This document shows positions 1 to 8,934 of a stretch of 64,000 bases of DNA, piece by piece (position 1 is the stretch's first letter; the number at the start of each line of letters is the position of its first letter). The stretch lies in the NCBI RefSeq assembly GCF_023897065.1, contig NZ_JAMHIV010000038.1:38767-102766 (forward strand), written 5' to 3'. The position numbers were made by a program, and so were the translations under genes. Below the pieces are notes generated by a model that saw nothing but the letters and a program-made list of their open reading frames with translations, made no database searches and was not told the DNA's origin. This DNA comes from Crossiella sp. SN42. Lineage in GTDB: Bacteria > Actinomycetota > Actinomycetes > Mycobacteriales > Pseudonocardiaceae.

Positions 1-357
1 CAGGCCTTCCAGCACGACGAGGACGCGCCGCCGATCCTGTTGCTGAGCCTGCGCGCCGCCGGGTTCGGCCTCAACCTGACCAGGGCCGGTCACGTGCTGC
101 ACTACGACCGCTGGTGGAACCCGGCGGTGGAGGAGCAGGCCACCGACCGCGCGCACCGCATCGGCCAGCACCGGGTGCTCACCGTGCACACGCTGGTCAC
201 CGGCGGCACCGTGGAGGAGCACATCGCCCGGATGCACGAGACCAAACGCGCGCTGGCCGACCTGGTCTCCGGCGACAGCGAGACCGCGCTGGCCAACCTG
301 CCCGACGAGGACCTGCACCGGGTGCTCGACCTGAACCTGGAGGGGATCGGCCGATGA
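1..357 (+). CDS. SNF2-family helicase, C-terminal end (5' cut by window)
   Basis: This is the C-terminal end of a SWI2/SNF2-type DEAD-like ATPase; the reading frame is open from base 1, so the start lies outside the window. The visible part holds helicase motif V (GFGLNLTRAG) and motif VI (QATDRAHRIGQ), which form the second RecA-like lobe that closes on ATP and DNA. The family translocates on double-stranded DNA and remodels protein-DNA complexes. The stop overlaps the next start in an ATGA, so it is translationally coupled to a SWIM-finger protein, a pairing common in actinomycetes. Family assignment is firm; the cellular substrate is unknown. Confidence 0.9.
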   Translation, partial: QAFQHDEDAPPILLLSLRAAGFGLNLTRAGHVLHYDRWWNPAVEEQATDRAHRIGQHRVLTVHTLVTGGTVEEHIARMHETKRALADLVSGDSETALANLPDEDLHRVLDLNLEGIGR

Positions 358-884
358 TCGCCGAGCACGGTGTCACCGCCTGGGGGCACGCCTGGCTGCG
401 CACAGTGGAGCCCACCCGGGTCACCCGCCCCAACCCGTCGCTGCCCAGGGCCCGCAACCTGGCCCGCGGCGACGGCATCACCGACCTGACCATGGCCCCC
501 GGCCTGCTCACCGCCGGCTCCGGCCAGTACCGGGTGCGCATCGAGATCCCGCTCTGGCCCGCCGAGCCGGCCGCGCTGGCCGCCAAGCTGCTCGCGGACC
601 TGCCGCCCAGCCTGGTCCTCGGTGACCTGCCCGACTCCCTCGCGGCCGAGTTGCGCGCGCACGACATCGACATCGCCCCGCCCCCGGAGGAGCTCACCCC
701 GCACTGCGACTGCCGCGACCGCCGGCCGCTCTGCGTGCACGTGCTGGCCGCCCTCTACGCCCTGGTCCAGGCCGTGGACGAACGCCCGGCGCTGGCGGTG
801 GAGCTGCGCGGCGTCACCGCCACCACCACCGACCCGGACTGGATCCCGGTGAGCGAGCTCAGCGTGGCCGGGTTCTACGGCTGA
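354..884 (+). CDS. SWIM zinc-finger protein
   Basis: A 176-residue protein with one clear motif, CDCRDRRPLCVH near residues 118-129, which fits the SWIM pattern CxC...CxH that binds zinc and contacts DNA or protein. The ATG at 354 was chosen because it overlaps the upstream helicase stop in an ATGA; a longer frame runs upstream but would lie inside the helicase gene. Such proteins are routinely encoded directly after a SNF2 helicase and are presumed to be its accessory subunit. The role in the cell is inferred from this pairing. Confidence 0.85.
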   Translation: MIAEHGVTAWGHAWLRTVEPTRVTRPNPSLPRARNLARGDGITDLTMAPGLLTAGSGQYRVRIEIPLWPAEPAALAAKLLADLPPSLVLGDLPDSLAAELRAHDIDIAPPPEELTPHCDCRDRRPLCVHVLAALYALVQAVDERPALAVELRGVTATTTDPDWIPVSELSVAGFYG

Positions 885-960
885 CTACGCCGATCCACGT
901 AGGCCGGATACGGTGGCGCGGGGACGCCCCGGCAGTCCCCGCGCTGCCACCGTCTCCGCC

Positions 961-2406
961 ATGCGCAAAGCGATACTCACCACCCTGACTCTCGCCCTGC
1001 TGGGCTTACCGGGCGTCGCCGCCGCCGACCACGGCGAGCTCGCCCCCACCGGCTCGGGCTGGGTGCGCGGCCGGGTCACCGCCGAACACCGTGTGTACCA
1101 AGGCATTCCGTACGCCGAAGCGGCCCGCTGGCAACCCCCGCACCCACCCCGGCCCTGGACCGGCGTCCGCGAGGCCACCCAGCCCGGCCCGGCCTGCGCC
1201 CAGGCCGGCAAACCCGGCGAGGTGCGCGGCAGCGAGGACTGCCTGTCGCTGAACATCCACCGTCCACAAGGGACAGACCGCTTGCCGGTGCTGGTGTTCG
1301 TGCCCGGCGGCGGTTTCACCACCGGCGCGAGCAGCGACTACGACCCCAGCAGGCTGGCCGCCCGCGGCAAGGTCCTGGTGGTCACCCTCAACTACCGTTT
1401 GGGCGCACTGGGTTTCCTGGCCCACCCCGAGCTGGGACCGGACGCCGGGAACCTGGGCATCCAGGACCAGCAGGCCGCGCTGCGCTGGGTCAGGGCCAAC
1501 ATCGCCGCGTTTGGCGGTGACCCGGCCAAGGTCACGCTGTGGGGCCAGTCCGCCGGTGGCTACAGCGTCTGCGCGCACCTGGCGAGCCCGGCCTCCCGCG
1601 GCCTGTTCCAGCGGGCCATCGTGCACAGCGCCCCGTGCGCCAACCCGATGGTCGAGCGCGCCGAGGCCGAGCGCCGCGCCCGCGCCACCGCCGCCACCCT
1701 CGGCTGCCCGGACACGGCCTGCCTGCGCGGTCTCCCGCTGACCTCCCTGGTCGGCCTGCACCAGGACCAGGTTTCCGTGCTGCGCCGCGACTTCAACGGC
1801 CGCCCCTGGCTGCCGGTGGCCGGAACCCCAACCCTGCCAATCCAACCGCTGAGCACGCAGGTCCCGCTGCTGCTGGGCGGCACCGCCGACGAGATGCGCC
1901 CGTTCGTCGCCCCGCACCGCGCCCTCACCGCCGAGGACTACCCCAACCTGGTCACCAGCCTGTTCGGCACCGACGCCCCGGCGGTCCTCGCCCAGTACCC
2001 CGCCACCGCCGAGCCCACGCCCGCGCTCACCCTGGCCCGCCTGCTCACCGACCACGGCGGCGCGCTCGGCGCCTGCACCCAGCTCCCGGTCGTCGCGGCG
2101 AGCCGGAAACCCGTGCACACCTTCGAGTTCGCCGAACCCACCGGCCACGTGCTGGGCGAGTTCCCCTACGGCGCGGCGCACGGCGCGGAGCTTCGCTACC
2201 TGCTCGACCTCAGCTGGCCGCAGCCGCCGCTGACCCCGGCCCAGCAGGCCCTGGCCGACCGCATGATCGAGCACTGGGCGGCCTACGCGCACACCGGCGA
2301 CCCGGGCTGGTCCCGGCACGGCACCCGCCGGTTCACCGCCGAGCGCACCACCCGGATCGACCTGGCCGCCGAGCACAACTGCGGGTTCTGGTCCCAGCTC
2401 AGGTGA
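961..2406 (+). CDS. secreted type-B carboxylesterase
   Basis: A 481-residue alpha/beta hydrolase of the carboxylesterase type B (para-nitrobenzyl esterase) family, expected to cleave ester bonds outside the cell. Residues 1 to about 22 form a Sec signal peptide (MRKAILTTLTLALLGLPGVA with cleavage after an Ala-rich end). The oxyanion-hole stretch VPGGGF, the nucleophile elbow GQSAGG (Ser197), Glu311 and His407 give a full Ser-Glu-His triad. The ATG at 961 is preferred because an upstream GTG/ATG option at 913 would place a charged, Pro-rich stretch before the signal peptide. It stands alone; substrate is not predictable. Confidence 0.88.
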   Translation: MRKAILTTLTLALLGLPGVAAADHGELAPTGSGWVRGRVTAEHRVYQGIPYAEAARWQPPHPPRPWTGVREATQPGPACAQAGKPGEVRGSEDCLSLNIHRPQGTDRLPVLVFVPGGGFTTGASSDYDPSRLAARGKVLVVTLNYRLGALGFLAHPELGPDAGNLGIQDQQAALRWVRANIAAFGGDPAKVTLWGQSAGGYSVCAHLASPASRGLFQRAIVHSAPCANPMVERAEAERRARATAATLGCPDTACLRGLPLTSLVGLHQDQVSVLRRDFNGRPWLPVAGTPTLPIQPLSTQVPLLLGGTADEMRPFVAPHRALTAEDYPNLVTSLFGTDAPAVLAQYPATAEPTPALTLARLLTDHGGALGACTQLPVVAASRKPVHTFEFAEPTGHVLGEFPYGAAHGAELRYLLDLSWPQPPLTPAQQALADRMIEHWAAYAHTGDPGWSRHGTRRFTAERTTRIDLAAEHNCGFWSQLR

Positions 2407-2464
2407 CAACCCGGGATGGCACCTGCTAACTTTCGTTTGCAGGTGACTGACTGGGGAGAACTTG

Positions 2465-4618
2465 ATGACACTGACCGATCGGATCGCGGCCTGGGCCACC
2501 CGGCACCGCCGGGCCGCGATCCTGGGCTGGCTGGGCCTGGTCCTGCTCGCGTTCCTGGCCAGCGTGCTGGTCACCGGACCCAACGCGCGCAACCTGGACC
2601 CCGGCGACACCGGCCGCGCGCAGTCCACATTGGACAAACAGGACGGCTACCTGCCGGTGGAGGAGAAGGTCCTCATCCAGGCGCGCACGCCGGGCGGGCA
2701 CTTCGGCAACAGCCCGGAGCTGCGCAGGGCCACGGAGGACCTGGTCGCCGAGCTGGCCCGACGGCCCGACGCGGTCACCGACGTCCGCTCACCGCTGGAA
2801 AGCCGTTGGCAGGACCACGTTTCCGCTGACGGTCGCTCGGGCCTGGTCACCTTCAAGCTGGCCTGGCCGGTGGCGAAGCTGAGCGAGCACTTCAGCTTCG
2901 CCACCGGCGCGGTCCAGGCGGTCGCCGCCCGCCATCCCGCGGTTCTGTTCGCGCAGGCGGGGGACCGCAGCCTGTCCAGCGCGGTCGACGAGGCCATCAA
3001 AGCCGACCTGGCGCGCTCGCACCTGCTGTCCCTGCCGCTGGTGCTGATCATCCTGCTCATCGTGTTCGGCTCGCTGGTCGCCGCGGGCATCCCGGTGCTG
3101 CTCACCGTCAGCGGACTGGCGGCCACCTTCGCCCTGCTGTCGGTGATCGGCAAGGTGGTCGCCGTCAACAGCGCGGTCTCGGCGCTGATCCTGCTGGTCG
3201 GCGTGGCCGTGGGCATCGACTACTCGCTGTTCTACCTGCGCCGCTACCGCGAGGAACGACAGTCCGGAGTGGACGATCAGACCGCGTTGCGCACCACCGC
3301 CCGCACCTCCGGGCACGTGGTGCTGGTCTCCGGCCTCACCGTGATCCTGTGCCTGAGCGGCCTGGCGCTGACCGGGCTCGGCGTGCTCACCGGCGGCGCG
3401 ATCGGCATGGCCGTGGTGGTCGGACTGGCCATGGTCGCCTCGGTGACCGTGCTGCCCGCCATCCTGGCCGCGCTGCGGCACCGGGTGGACGGCGGCCGCA
3501 TTCCCTGGCTGGGCAAGGGCCGGACCGCGGCGCGGGAGTCCCGGATCTGGTCCGGCGTGGCCACCAGGGTGGCCCGGCGGCCGGTGCTGTGGGGCGGGGC
3601 CGCGGTGCTCGCGCTGCTGGCCATGACCGTGCCCGCGCTGGACATGAAGCTCCAGGACGCCGCCCCGGTGAACAGCCTGCCGCGCAGCGTGCCCCAGGTG
3701 GACGCGGCCCTGCGCATGCAGGAAGCCTTCCCCGGCGCGCCGACCCCGGCCAGGGTGGTGATCTGGCAGCGCGATGAGTCCACAGTGGACGGAATGCTGG
3801 CCACGGCGTTGGCGGACCGGCTGCGCGCGCAGGTCAAGGACAGCGGTGGCCTGCTGGCCGGTCCGCTGACCGTGGACCGGGTGGACAAGGCGCTGGTGGT
3901 CCGGATGCCGCTGGCCGGCTCCGGCACCGACGACACCTCGGTCCGCGCGCTGGAACACCTGCGGCACAAGGTGATCCCCGAAACCCTCGGCGCGTTCGGG
4001 CAGCTGGACGTCGCCGTGTCCGGGCGGACCGCGCAGACCACCGACTTCACCGCCCAGCTGCGCGAGCGCACCCCGCTGGTGTTCGGGTTCGTGCTGCTGC
4101 TGTCGTTCCTGCTGCTGGTGCTGGTCTTCCGCTCGCTCACCGTGCCGCTGGTCTCCATCGCGCTGAACCTGCTCTCCATCGGCGCGGCCTACGGCGTGAT
4201 CACCTGGATCTTCCAGTACGGCAACCTCAGCGACCTGCTCGGCTTCACCCCCTACGGCGGGGTGATGGGCTGGCTGCCGCTGTTCATGTTCGTCGTCCTT
4301 TTTGGACTGAGCATGGACTACCACATCTTCATCCTCAGCCGGATCCGCGAACGCTGGCGCGCGGGCCTGTCCGCCAAGGAGGCGGTGGTCAGCGGACTCG
4401 GCGCCAGCGCGGGCGTGGTCACCAGCGCCGCGGTGATCATGACCGTGGTGTTCGCCGTGTTCGTCACGCTCACCTCGATCGAGAACAAGATGCTCGGCGT
4501 CGGCCTCGCGGTCGCCGTGCTGCTGGACGCCACCCTGGTCCGCGGCGTGCTGGTGCCGGCCGCGCTGGCCCTGCTCGGCGAGCGAGCCTGGCGCTTCCCA
4601 GGACGGCGGGCGCACTAA
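2465..4618 (+). CDS. MMPL-family transporter
   Basis: A 717-residue RND-type membrane protein of the MMPL family with two repeats, each a large extracytoplasmic domain followed by a bundle of about five to six transmembrane helices. The proton-relay signatures are visible as GIDYSLFYLRRYREE in the first half and GLSMDYHIFILSRIRERW in the second. Family members export lipids, siderophores or small molecules using the proton gradient. The ATG follows a GGGGAGAAC ribosome binding site with a leading TTG codon in frame. A winged-helix regulator follows within 30 bases and may control it, but no substrate can be named. Confidence 0.88.
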   Translation: MTLTDRIAAWATRHRRAAILGWLGLVLLAFLASVLVTGPNARNLDPGDTGRAQSTLDKQDGYLPVEEKVLIQARTPGGHFGNSPELRRATEDLVAELARRPDAVTDVRSPLESRWQDHVSADGRSGLVTFKLAWPVAKLSEHFSFATGAVQAVAARHPAVLFAQAGDRSLSSAVDEAIKADLARSHLLSLPLVLIILLIVFGSLVAAGIPVLLTVSGLAATFALLSVIGKVVAVNSAVSALILLVGVAVGIDYSLFYLRRYREERQSGVDDQTALRTTARTSGHVVLVSGLTVILCLSGLALTGLGVLTGGAIGMAVVVGLAMVASVTVLPAILAALRHRVDGGRIPWLGKGRTAARESRIWSGVATRVARRPVLWGGAAVLALLAMTVPALDMKLQDAAPVNSLPRSVPQVDAALRMQEAFPGAPTPARVVIWQRDESTVDGMLATALADRLRAQVKDSGGLLAGPLTVDRVDKALVVRMPLAGSGTDDTSVRALEHLRHKVIPETLGAFGQLDVAVSGRTAQTTDFTAQLRERTPLVFGFVLLLSFLLLVLVFRSLTVPLVSIALNLLSIGAAYGVITWIFQYGNLSDLLGFTPYGGVMGWLPLFMFVVLFGLSMDYHIFILSRIRERWRAGLSAKEAVVSGLGASAGVVTSAAVIMTVVFAVFVTLTSIENKMLGVGLAVAVLLDATLVRGVLVPAALALLGERAWRFPGRRAH

Positions 4619-4646
4619 CCTTGCTGCTCATGTGCTGGGTGCCGCG

Positions 4647-4976
4647 ATGACCGGGAAGCCGCCGACGGGGGACGACCTCCTGCGGGTGCTGGCCACCCTG
4701 GCCAACCCGCACCGGCTCCGGGTGGTCGCGGCCCTGGCCGCCGAGCGCCAGTACGTCAGCGCGCTGGCCCGCGAGCTGGGCATCAGCCGGGCGCTGCTCC
4801 AGGTGCACCTGCGCAAGCTGGAGGCGGCCGGGCTGGTGAGCGCTCAGCTGGAGCTGTCCGCGGACGGCAAGGCGATGAAGTTCTACGAGGTGACCCCGTT
4901 CGCGATCGAGCTGACCCCGGCCAGCGTCGCGACCGCCGCCCGCACCCTCAGCACACCGGAAGAACAGGAAGACTGA
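4647..4976 (+). CDS. winged-helix (ArsR-like) regulator
   Basis: A 109-residue DNA-binding protein. The segment LANPHRLRVVAAL and the following LARELGISRALLQVHLRKLE form an ArsR/MarR-like winged helix that separates 'repressed' and 'bound' states; no metal-binding Cys pair is present, so it is not a typical metal sensor. GTG at 4632 is an alternative start five codons upstream; neither start has a good Shine-Dalgarno site. The next gene begins three bases after its stop, so the two are one transcription unit. Target is unknown; the preceding MMPL exporter is the obvious candidate. Confidence 0.75.
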   Translation: MTGKPPTGDDLLRVLATLANPHRLRVVAALAAERQYVSALARELGISRALLQVHLRKLEAAGLVSAQLELSADGKAMKFYEVTPFAIELTPASVATAARTLSTPEEQED

Positions 4977-4979
4977 CCC

Positions 4980-5249
4980 ATGAGCGCCCGTGCCTGGCAG
5001 GAACTCGTCGGCGTGTTCGGCGTCTTCACGCTGATCACCGTGGTACTGACCGTGATCATCTGGCAGAGCTTCATCTCGGTGCGCGCCAAGGCCAGCGCCG
5101 CCCGCGAACAGGCCTACCAGGAGCTGGCCGCCCGCGCGGTGGCCGCCCAGGAGCAGACCGCCCGGGAGCTGACCGAGGCCAGGGCACAGCTCACCGAGGT
5201 GCAGACCCGGCTGGCCTCGGTGGAACGGATCCTGCGCGAGGTCGAGTGA
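4980..5249 (+). CDS. small membrane-anchored coiled-coil protein
   Basis: An 89-residue protein with one N-terminal transmembrane helix (about residues 10-30, VFGVFTLITVVLTVIIW) followed by a long Ala/Glu/Gln-rich helix with heptad character that would project into the cytoplasm. No enzymatic motif is seen. Tight linkage to the winged-helix gene just upstream suggests it works with, or tethers, that regulator at the membrane. This is inference; the family is unnamed. Confidence 0.7.
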   Translation: MSARAWQELVGVFGVFTLITVVLTVIIWQSFISVRAKASAAREQAYQELAARAVAAQEQTARELTEARAQLTEVQTRLASVERILREVE

Positions 5250-5313
5250 GCACCGCACGCTGAGCCCGGCCGGTCCGGACCGATTGCCGGGGCCGACCCG
5301 CGGGTGTAGTGCT

Positions 5314-6087
5314 ATGCACATGCATCCATGGGTCGGCCGGGCGCGTGGGGCCCTCGCCGGGCTCGCGCTGGGCGACGCCCTGGGCATGCCGACCCAGTCG
5401 ATGCCGCCCGCCGCCATCGCCAGGTGCTACGGCCGGATCACCGGACTGGTGGATGCCGTTGCCGCCCAACCGATCGCGCCGTCCAGGCCGGCCGGTTCGG
5501 TCACCGACGACACCGAACAGGCGCTGCTGCTCGCCCGGCTGCTGATTCAGGGCCAGGGGCGGGTCGAACCGAGGGAGTTCGGCGAGGCGCTGCTGGCCTG
5601 GGAAGAGGTGATGATCCGCCGCGGCTCGGCGGATCTGCTTGGCCCATCGACAAAACTGGCCCTGGCGCGGCTCGCCCGGGGTGAGCCGCCCACGGAGACC
5701 GGGCGGAACGGCACGACCAACGGCGCGGCCATGCGGGTCACCCCGGTCGGCATCGCGGTCCCGCCCGACGACCTCGATCGGCTGGCCGACGCGGTCGCGG
5801 TGGCCGCCACGGTGTCCGCCGGATCCAGCCGGTCCGAAGCCCTTGACCTGGGCGAACAGGGCGCGGAACGCGGTGCCCGGCGCGGGCGCTGGGTCGCCGG
5901 TGGGGAGATCGCGGCCTGGATCCGCTGGGCGCGGGGCTGGGTGCGCGGGATCGCGCGGGCGGACCTGGCCGCCGCCATCGGCACGGTGATCGGCACCTCG
6001 GTGGCCGCGCAGGAGTCCGTGGTGGCCGCCTTCGCGCTGGCCGAGGCCCTGCCCGCCGACCTGCTCGCGCTCCGGGGCCGGGCGTGA
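5314..6087 (+). CDS. ADP-ribosylglycohydrolase-like protein, C-terminally short
   Basis: A 257-residue member of the ADP-ribosylglycohydrolase (DraG/ARH) fold family, enzymes that remove ADP-ribose from proteins or small molecules with a two-metal site. The N-terminal metal motif (SVTDDTEQALL) and the GAAMRVTPVGI segment are present. The C-terminal GDTDT metal motif that should follow the VAAQESVVAAFAL helix is missing: the protein ends 13 residues later. It may therefore be inactive or a recent truncation. The stop overlaps the kinase start in a GTGA. Linkage to a PfkB kinase and an NCS1 permease suggests nucleoside or base salvage. Confidence 0.75.
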   Translation: MHMHPWVGRARGALAGLALGDALGMPTQSMPPAAIARCYGRITGLVDAVAAQPIAPSRPAGSVTDDTEQALLLARLLIQGQGRVEPREFGEALLAWEEVMIRRGSADLLGPSTKLALARLARGEPPTETGRNGTTNGAAMRVTPVGIAVPPDDLDRLADAVAVAATVSAGSSRSEALDLGEQGAERGARRGRWVAGGEIAAWIRWARGWVRGIARADLAAAIGTVIGTSVAAQESVVAAFALAEALPADLLALRGRA

Positions 6088-7016
6088 GCGGGCAGCTCGT
6101 GTTCACCGGCCAGGTGGTGGTCGACCTGGTGCTCACCGTCTCCGGCCTGCCACCGTTGGGCGGTGACGTGCTGGCCTCGGCGGTGAAACTGACCCCCGGC
6201 GGCGGCTTCAACGTGATGTCCGCGGCCACCCGCTCCGGCGCGGAGGTGCTCTACGCGGGCAGCCACGGCAGCGGCAGCTTCGGCGACCTGGCCAGGGCCG
6301 CGATGCTGGCCGAGGGCATCACCGTGGTCAACCCGCCCACCCCCGGCGCGGACACCGGCATCGTGGTGGTGCTGGTGGACGAGGAGACCGGCGAGCGCAC
6401 CTTCGTCACCGGCGTGGGCGCGGAGGGCGTGCTGGACCCCGGCCGGCTGGACCTGGTGCACCCCAGCGCGGCGGACATGGTCTACGTCAGCGGCTACAGC
6501 CTGCTGCACGCGGCCAACCGGGACGCGCTGCTGGACTGGCTGGGCAGGCTGCCCAGTCCGACCGTGCTGTTCGACCCCGGCCCGCTGGTGGAGCAGGTCG
6601 TCTGGTCCGACCTGACCGCGGTGCTGTCCAGAGTGGACATACTGAGCTGCAACGCCCGTGAGGCCAAACAGCTTTCCCGCACCAACACCACCCGCGCCGC
6701 CGCGGCCGCGCTGGCCACCCTGGTGCCCAGCTTCGCCACCGTGATCGTCCGGGACGGCCCGGCGGGCTGCCTGCTGCAGCGGGACGGGCGGATCACCACG
6801 GTCGCCGGGTTCAACGTGGACGCGGTGGACACCAACGGAGCCGGGGACGCGCACTGCGGGGCGCTGCTGGCGGAGTTGTTGCGCGGCAACGGGATGTTCG
6901 AGGCGACCAGGTACGCCAACGCCGCGGCCGCGATCGCGGTCACCCGGCAGGGACCGGCCACCGCGCCGGTGCGGGCGGAGATCGAGCGGCTGATCGGAAC
7001 GGGGTTCTGGGCATGA
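6084..7016 (+). CDS. PfkB-family carbohydrate/nucleoside kinase
   Basis: A 310-residue ribokinase-like kinase. It has the N-terminal GGGFNV substrate-binding turn and the C-terminal DTNGAGDAHCGAL signature, where the Asp is the catalytic base and GAGD forms the anion hole. The family phosphorylates sugars or nucleosides with ATP. GTG at 6084 overlaps the upstream stop. It is sandwiched between an ADP-ribosylglycohydrolase-like gene and a nucleobase permease, so a ribose- or nucleoside-type substrate is likely. Confidence 0.88.
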   Translation: MSGQLVFTGQVVVDLVLTVSGLPPLGGDVLASAVKLTPGGGFNVMSAATRSGAEVLYAGSHGSGSFGDLARAAMLAEGITVVNPPTPGADTGIVVVLVDEETGERTFVTGVGAEGVLDPGRLDLVHPSAADMVYVSGYSLLHAANRDALLDWLGRLPSPTVLFDPGPLVEQVVWSDLTAVLSRVDILSCNAREAKQLSRTNTTRAAAAALATLVPSFATVIVRDGPAGCLLQRDGRITTVAGFNVDAVDTNGAGDAHCGALLAELLRGNGMFEATRYANAAAAIAVTRQGPATAPVRAEIERLIGTGFWA

Positions 7017-8434
7017 GCGAACCGCTGAAGGTGGAGACCCACGGCATCAACGTGATCGGCGACGCCGACCGGCACGGCAGGCCCCGGCAGCTGTTCTGGC
7101 CCTGGTTCGGTGCGAACGTCTCCGTGCTCGGCCTCAGCTACGGCTCCTTCGTGCTCGGCTTCGGCCTGTCCTTCTGGCAGGCCGTCTCCGTCGCCGTGCT
7201 GGGCATCGTGTTCTCCTTCCTGCTCTGCGGATTCGTCGCGGTGGCAGGAAAACGCGGTTCCGCGCCCACCATGTTGCTCAGCCGCGCGGCCTTCGGTGTG
7301 CGCGGCAACCGCCTGCCCTCGGCCATCTCCTGGCTGCTCACCGTCGGCTGGGAAACTGTGCTGGCCACCCTGGCGACCCTGGCCACCGCGACGGTGTTCG
7401 AGCGCCTCGGCTGGGGCGGCGGCGTGACCACCAAAGTGTTGGCGCTGCTGGTGGTCACCGTGCTGGTGGTCGGGGCGGGGGTGCTCGGCTTCGCCACCAT
7501 CATGCGGCTGCAAACGGTGATCACCGTGGTCACCGGCGCGCTCACCCTGGTCTACCTCGGCCTGGTCGCCGACCACATCGACTGGGCCGCGGTCACCGCG
7601 CTGCCGGCCGGGAGTGCGAGCCAGTTCCTCGGCGCGCTGGTGTTCCTGATGACCGGCTTCGGCCTCGGCTGGGTCAACGCCGCCGCCGACTACTCCCGTT
7701 ACCTGCCAAGGCAAACCGCCGGTCGCGCGGTGGTCGGCTGGACCACCTTCGGCGCCAGCCTGGCCCCCGTGGTGCTGCTGCTGTCGGGCCTGCTGCTCGC
7801 CGGATCCGCGCCCCAGCTCAACGCCGCCATCGCCACCGACCCCATCGGCGCGCTGACCACCCTGCTCCCGGTGTGGTTCCTGGTGCCCTTCGCCCTGGTC
7901 GCGGTGCTGGGTCTGGTCGGCGGCGCGGTGCTGGACATCTACTCCTCCGGCCTGGCCCTGCTCGCCGCCGGCGCCAAGATCTCCCGGCCGACGGCCGCGT
8001 TCCTCGACGGCGTGCTGATGGTGCTGGGCACGGTCTACCTGGTCTTCCTCGGCGGCGCGTTCCTCGGCCAGTTCCAGGGTTTCCTCACCACTCTCGGCGT
8101 CCCGGTGGCCGCCTGGTGCGGCATCATGCTCGCCGACCTGGCCCGCCGCCGCCGTGACTACACCGAACCCGACCTGCACGACCCGGCGGGCCGCTACGGC
8201 GACGTGCGCTGGGGCCCGGTCCTGCTGATCGTGGCCGCCACCGCCCTGGGCTGGGGCCTGGTCACCAACACCGCCGCGGGCTGGCTCGGCTGGCAGGGCT
8301 ACCTGCTCGCCCCACTGGGCCTGGCCCAGGACTTCGCCGGAGCCAACCTCGGCGTCCTACTCGCCCTGGCCCTGGGCTTCCTGGTCACCCTGCTGACCAA
8401 CCGCCGCGCGGTCGCCGCTCAGGAGGCGGCGTGA
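7013..8434 (+). CDS. NCS1-family purine/cytosine permease
   Basis: A 473-residue polytopic membrane protein with about 12 hydrophobic helices and the NCS1 pattern seen in CodB-like permeases (N-terminal Trp-Pro-Trp-Phe-Gly-Ala-Asn motif, mid-protein AADYSRYLPRQT). NCS1 proteins bring nucleobases or related compounds into the cell with Na+ or H+. The ATG overlaps the kinase stop (ATGA), so three genes from 5314 form one salvage-type operon. The stop lies only four bases from the stop of the convergent immunity gene. Confidence 0.87.
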   Translation: MSEPLKVETHGINVIGDADRHGRPRQLFWPWFGANVSVLGLSYGSFVLGFGLSFWQAVSVAVLGIVFSFLLCGFVAVAGKRGSAPTMLLSRAAFGVRGNRLPSAISWLLTVGWETVLATLATLATATVFERLGWGGGVTTKVLALLVVTVLVVGAGVLGFATIMRLQTVITVVTGALTLVYLGLVADHIDWAAVTALPAGSASQFLGALVFLMTGFGLGWVNAAADYSRYLPRQTAGRAVVGWTTFGASLAPVVLLLSGLLLAGSAPQLNAAIATDPIGALTTLLPVWFLVPFALVAVLGLVGGAVLDIYSSGLALLAAGAKISRPTAAFLDGVLMVLGTVYLVFLGGAFLGQFQGFLTTLGVPVAAWCGIMLADLARRRRDYTEPDLHDPAGRYGDVRWGPVLLIVAATALGWGLVTNTAAGWLGWQGYLLAPLGLAQDFAGANLGVLLALALGFLVTLLTNRRAVAAQEAA

Positions 8435-8438
8435 CCGT

Positions 8439-8915
8439 TCACTCGGAGAAGACGACCGTCCGCCGGTGATAGGGCTGGGAGACCGCGGCCAGCCGCTCCG
8501 GTGGCCAGATGTCGGTGCGCTCGCTCAGGCTCAGCTCGCCGTCCCGGCGCAGGAGCCAGACCTGGTCGAGGTCCCGGTGCAGCACGGCGTCCCCGCCGAC
8601 CCGCGCCAGCAGCCCGGAGACCAGGCGCACCATCTCGTGCTGCGCGGCCGCGATGTCCCGTTCCTTGTCCGGCTGGAAGATCACCGACACGGTCGGGTTG
8701 ATGCCAAGGTCGGTGACGAGCACGTGCCAGGACGGCTTGCTGGTGCCGAAGACCCGCAGCCAGCTGCCGGAGACGCTCACCGCTCCCTCGGCCAGCCGCT
8801 CCGGGCTGACCGACTCGTCGAACAGGCCCTCGGCGCGGCCGAGGGCGTGCAGCTCGCGCGCCACCTCGGCCGGCGACGACGGGGTCACGAGCTCCAGCAG
8901 GTAGGAAATGGCCAT
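8439..8915 (-). CDS. SitI3-like immunity protein
   Basis: A 158-residue acidic cytoplasmic protein without signal peptide or membrane helix, beginning MAISYLLELVTPSSPAEVA, which resembles the SitI3 family of immunity proteins. It lies 19 bases downstream of a WXG-type toxin gene on the same strand, the usual position for an immunity partner that binds and blocks the toxin nuclease domain. The immunity role rests on the family resemblance plus position. Confidence 0.7.
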   Translation of the reverse strand: MAISYLLELVTPSSPAEVARELHALGRAEGLFDESVSPERLAEGAVSVSGSWLRVFGTSKPSWHVLVTDLGINPTVSVIFQPDKERDIAAAQHEMVRLVSGLLARVGGDAVLHRDLDQVWLLRRDGELSLSERTDIWPPERLAAVSQPYHRRTVVFSE

Positions 8916-8934
8916 TCGCCTCGTCCTCGCTCGG

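Noticed and set aside
2789..4615. 608-codon antisense frame to the MMPL gene
   Set aside because: Open only because of high G+C; the protein is low-complexity and the opposite strand has clear MMPL motifs.
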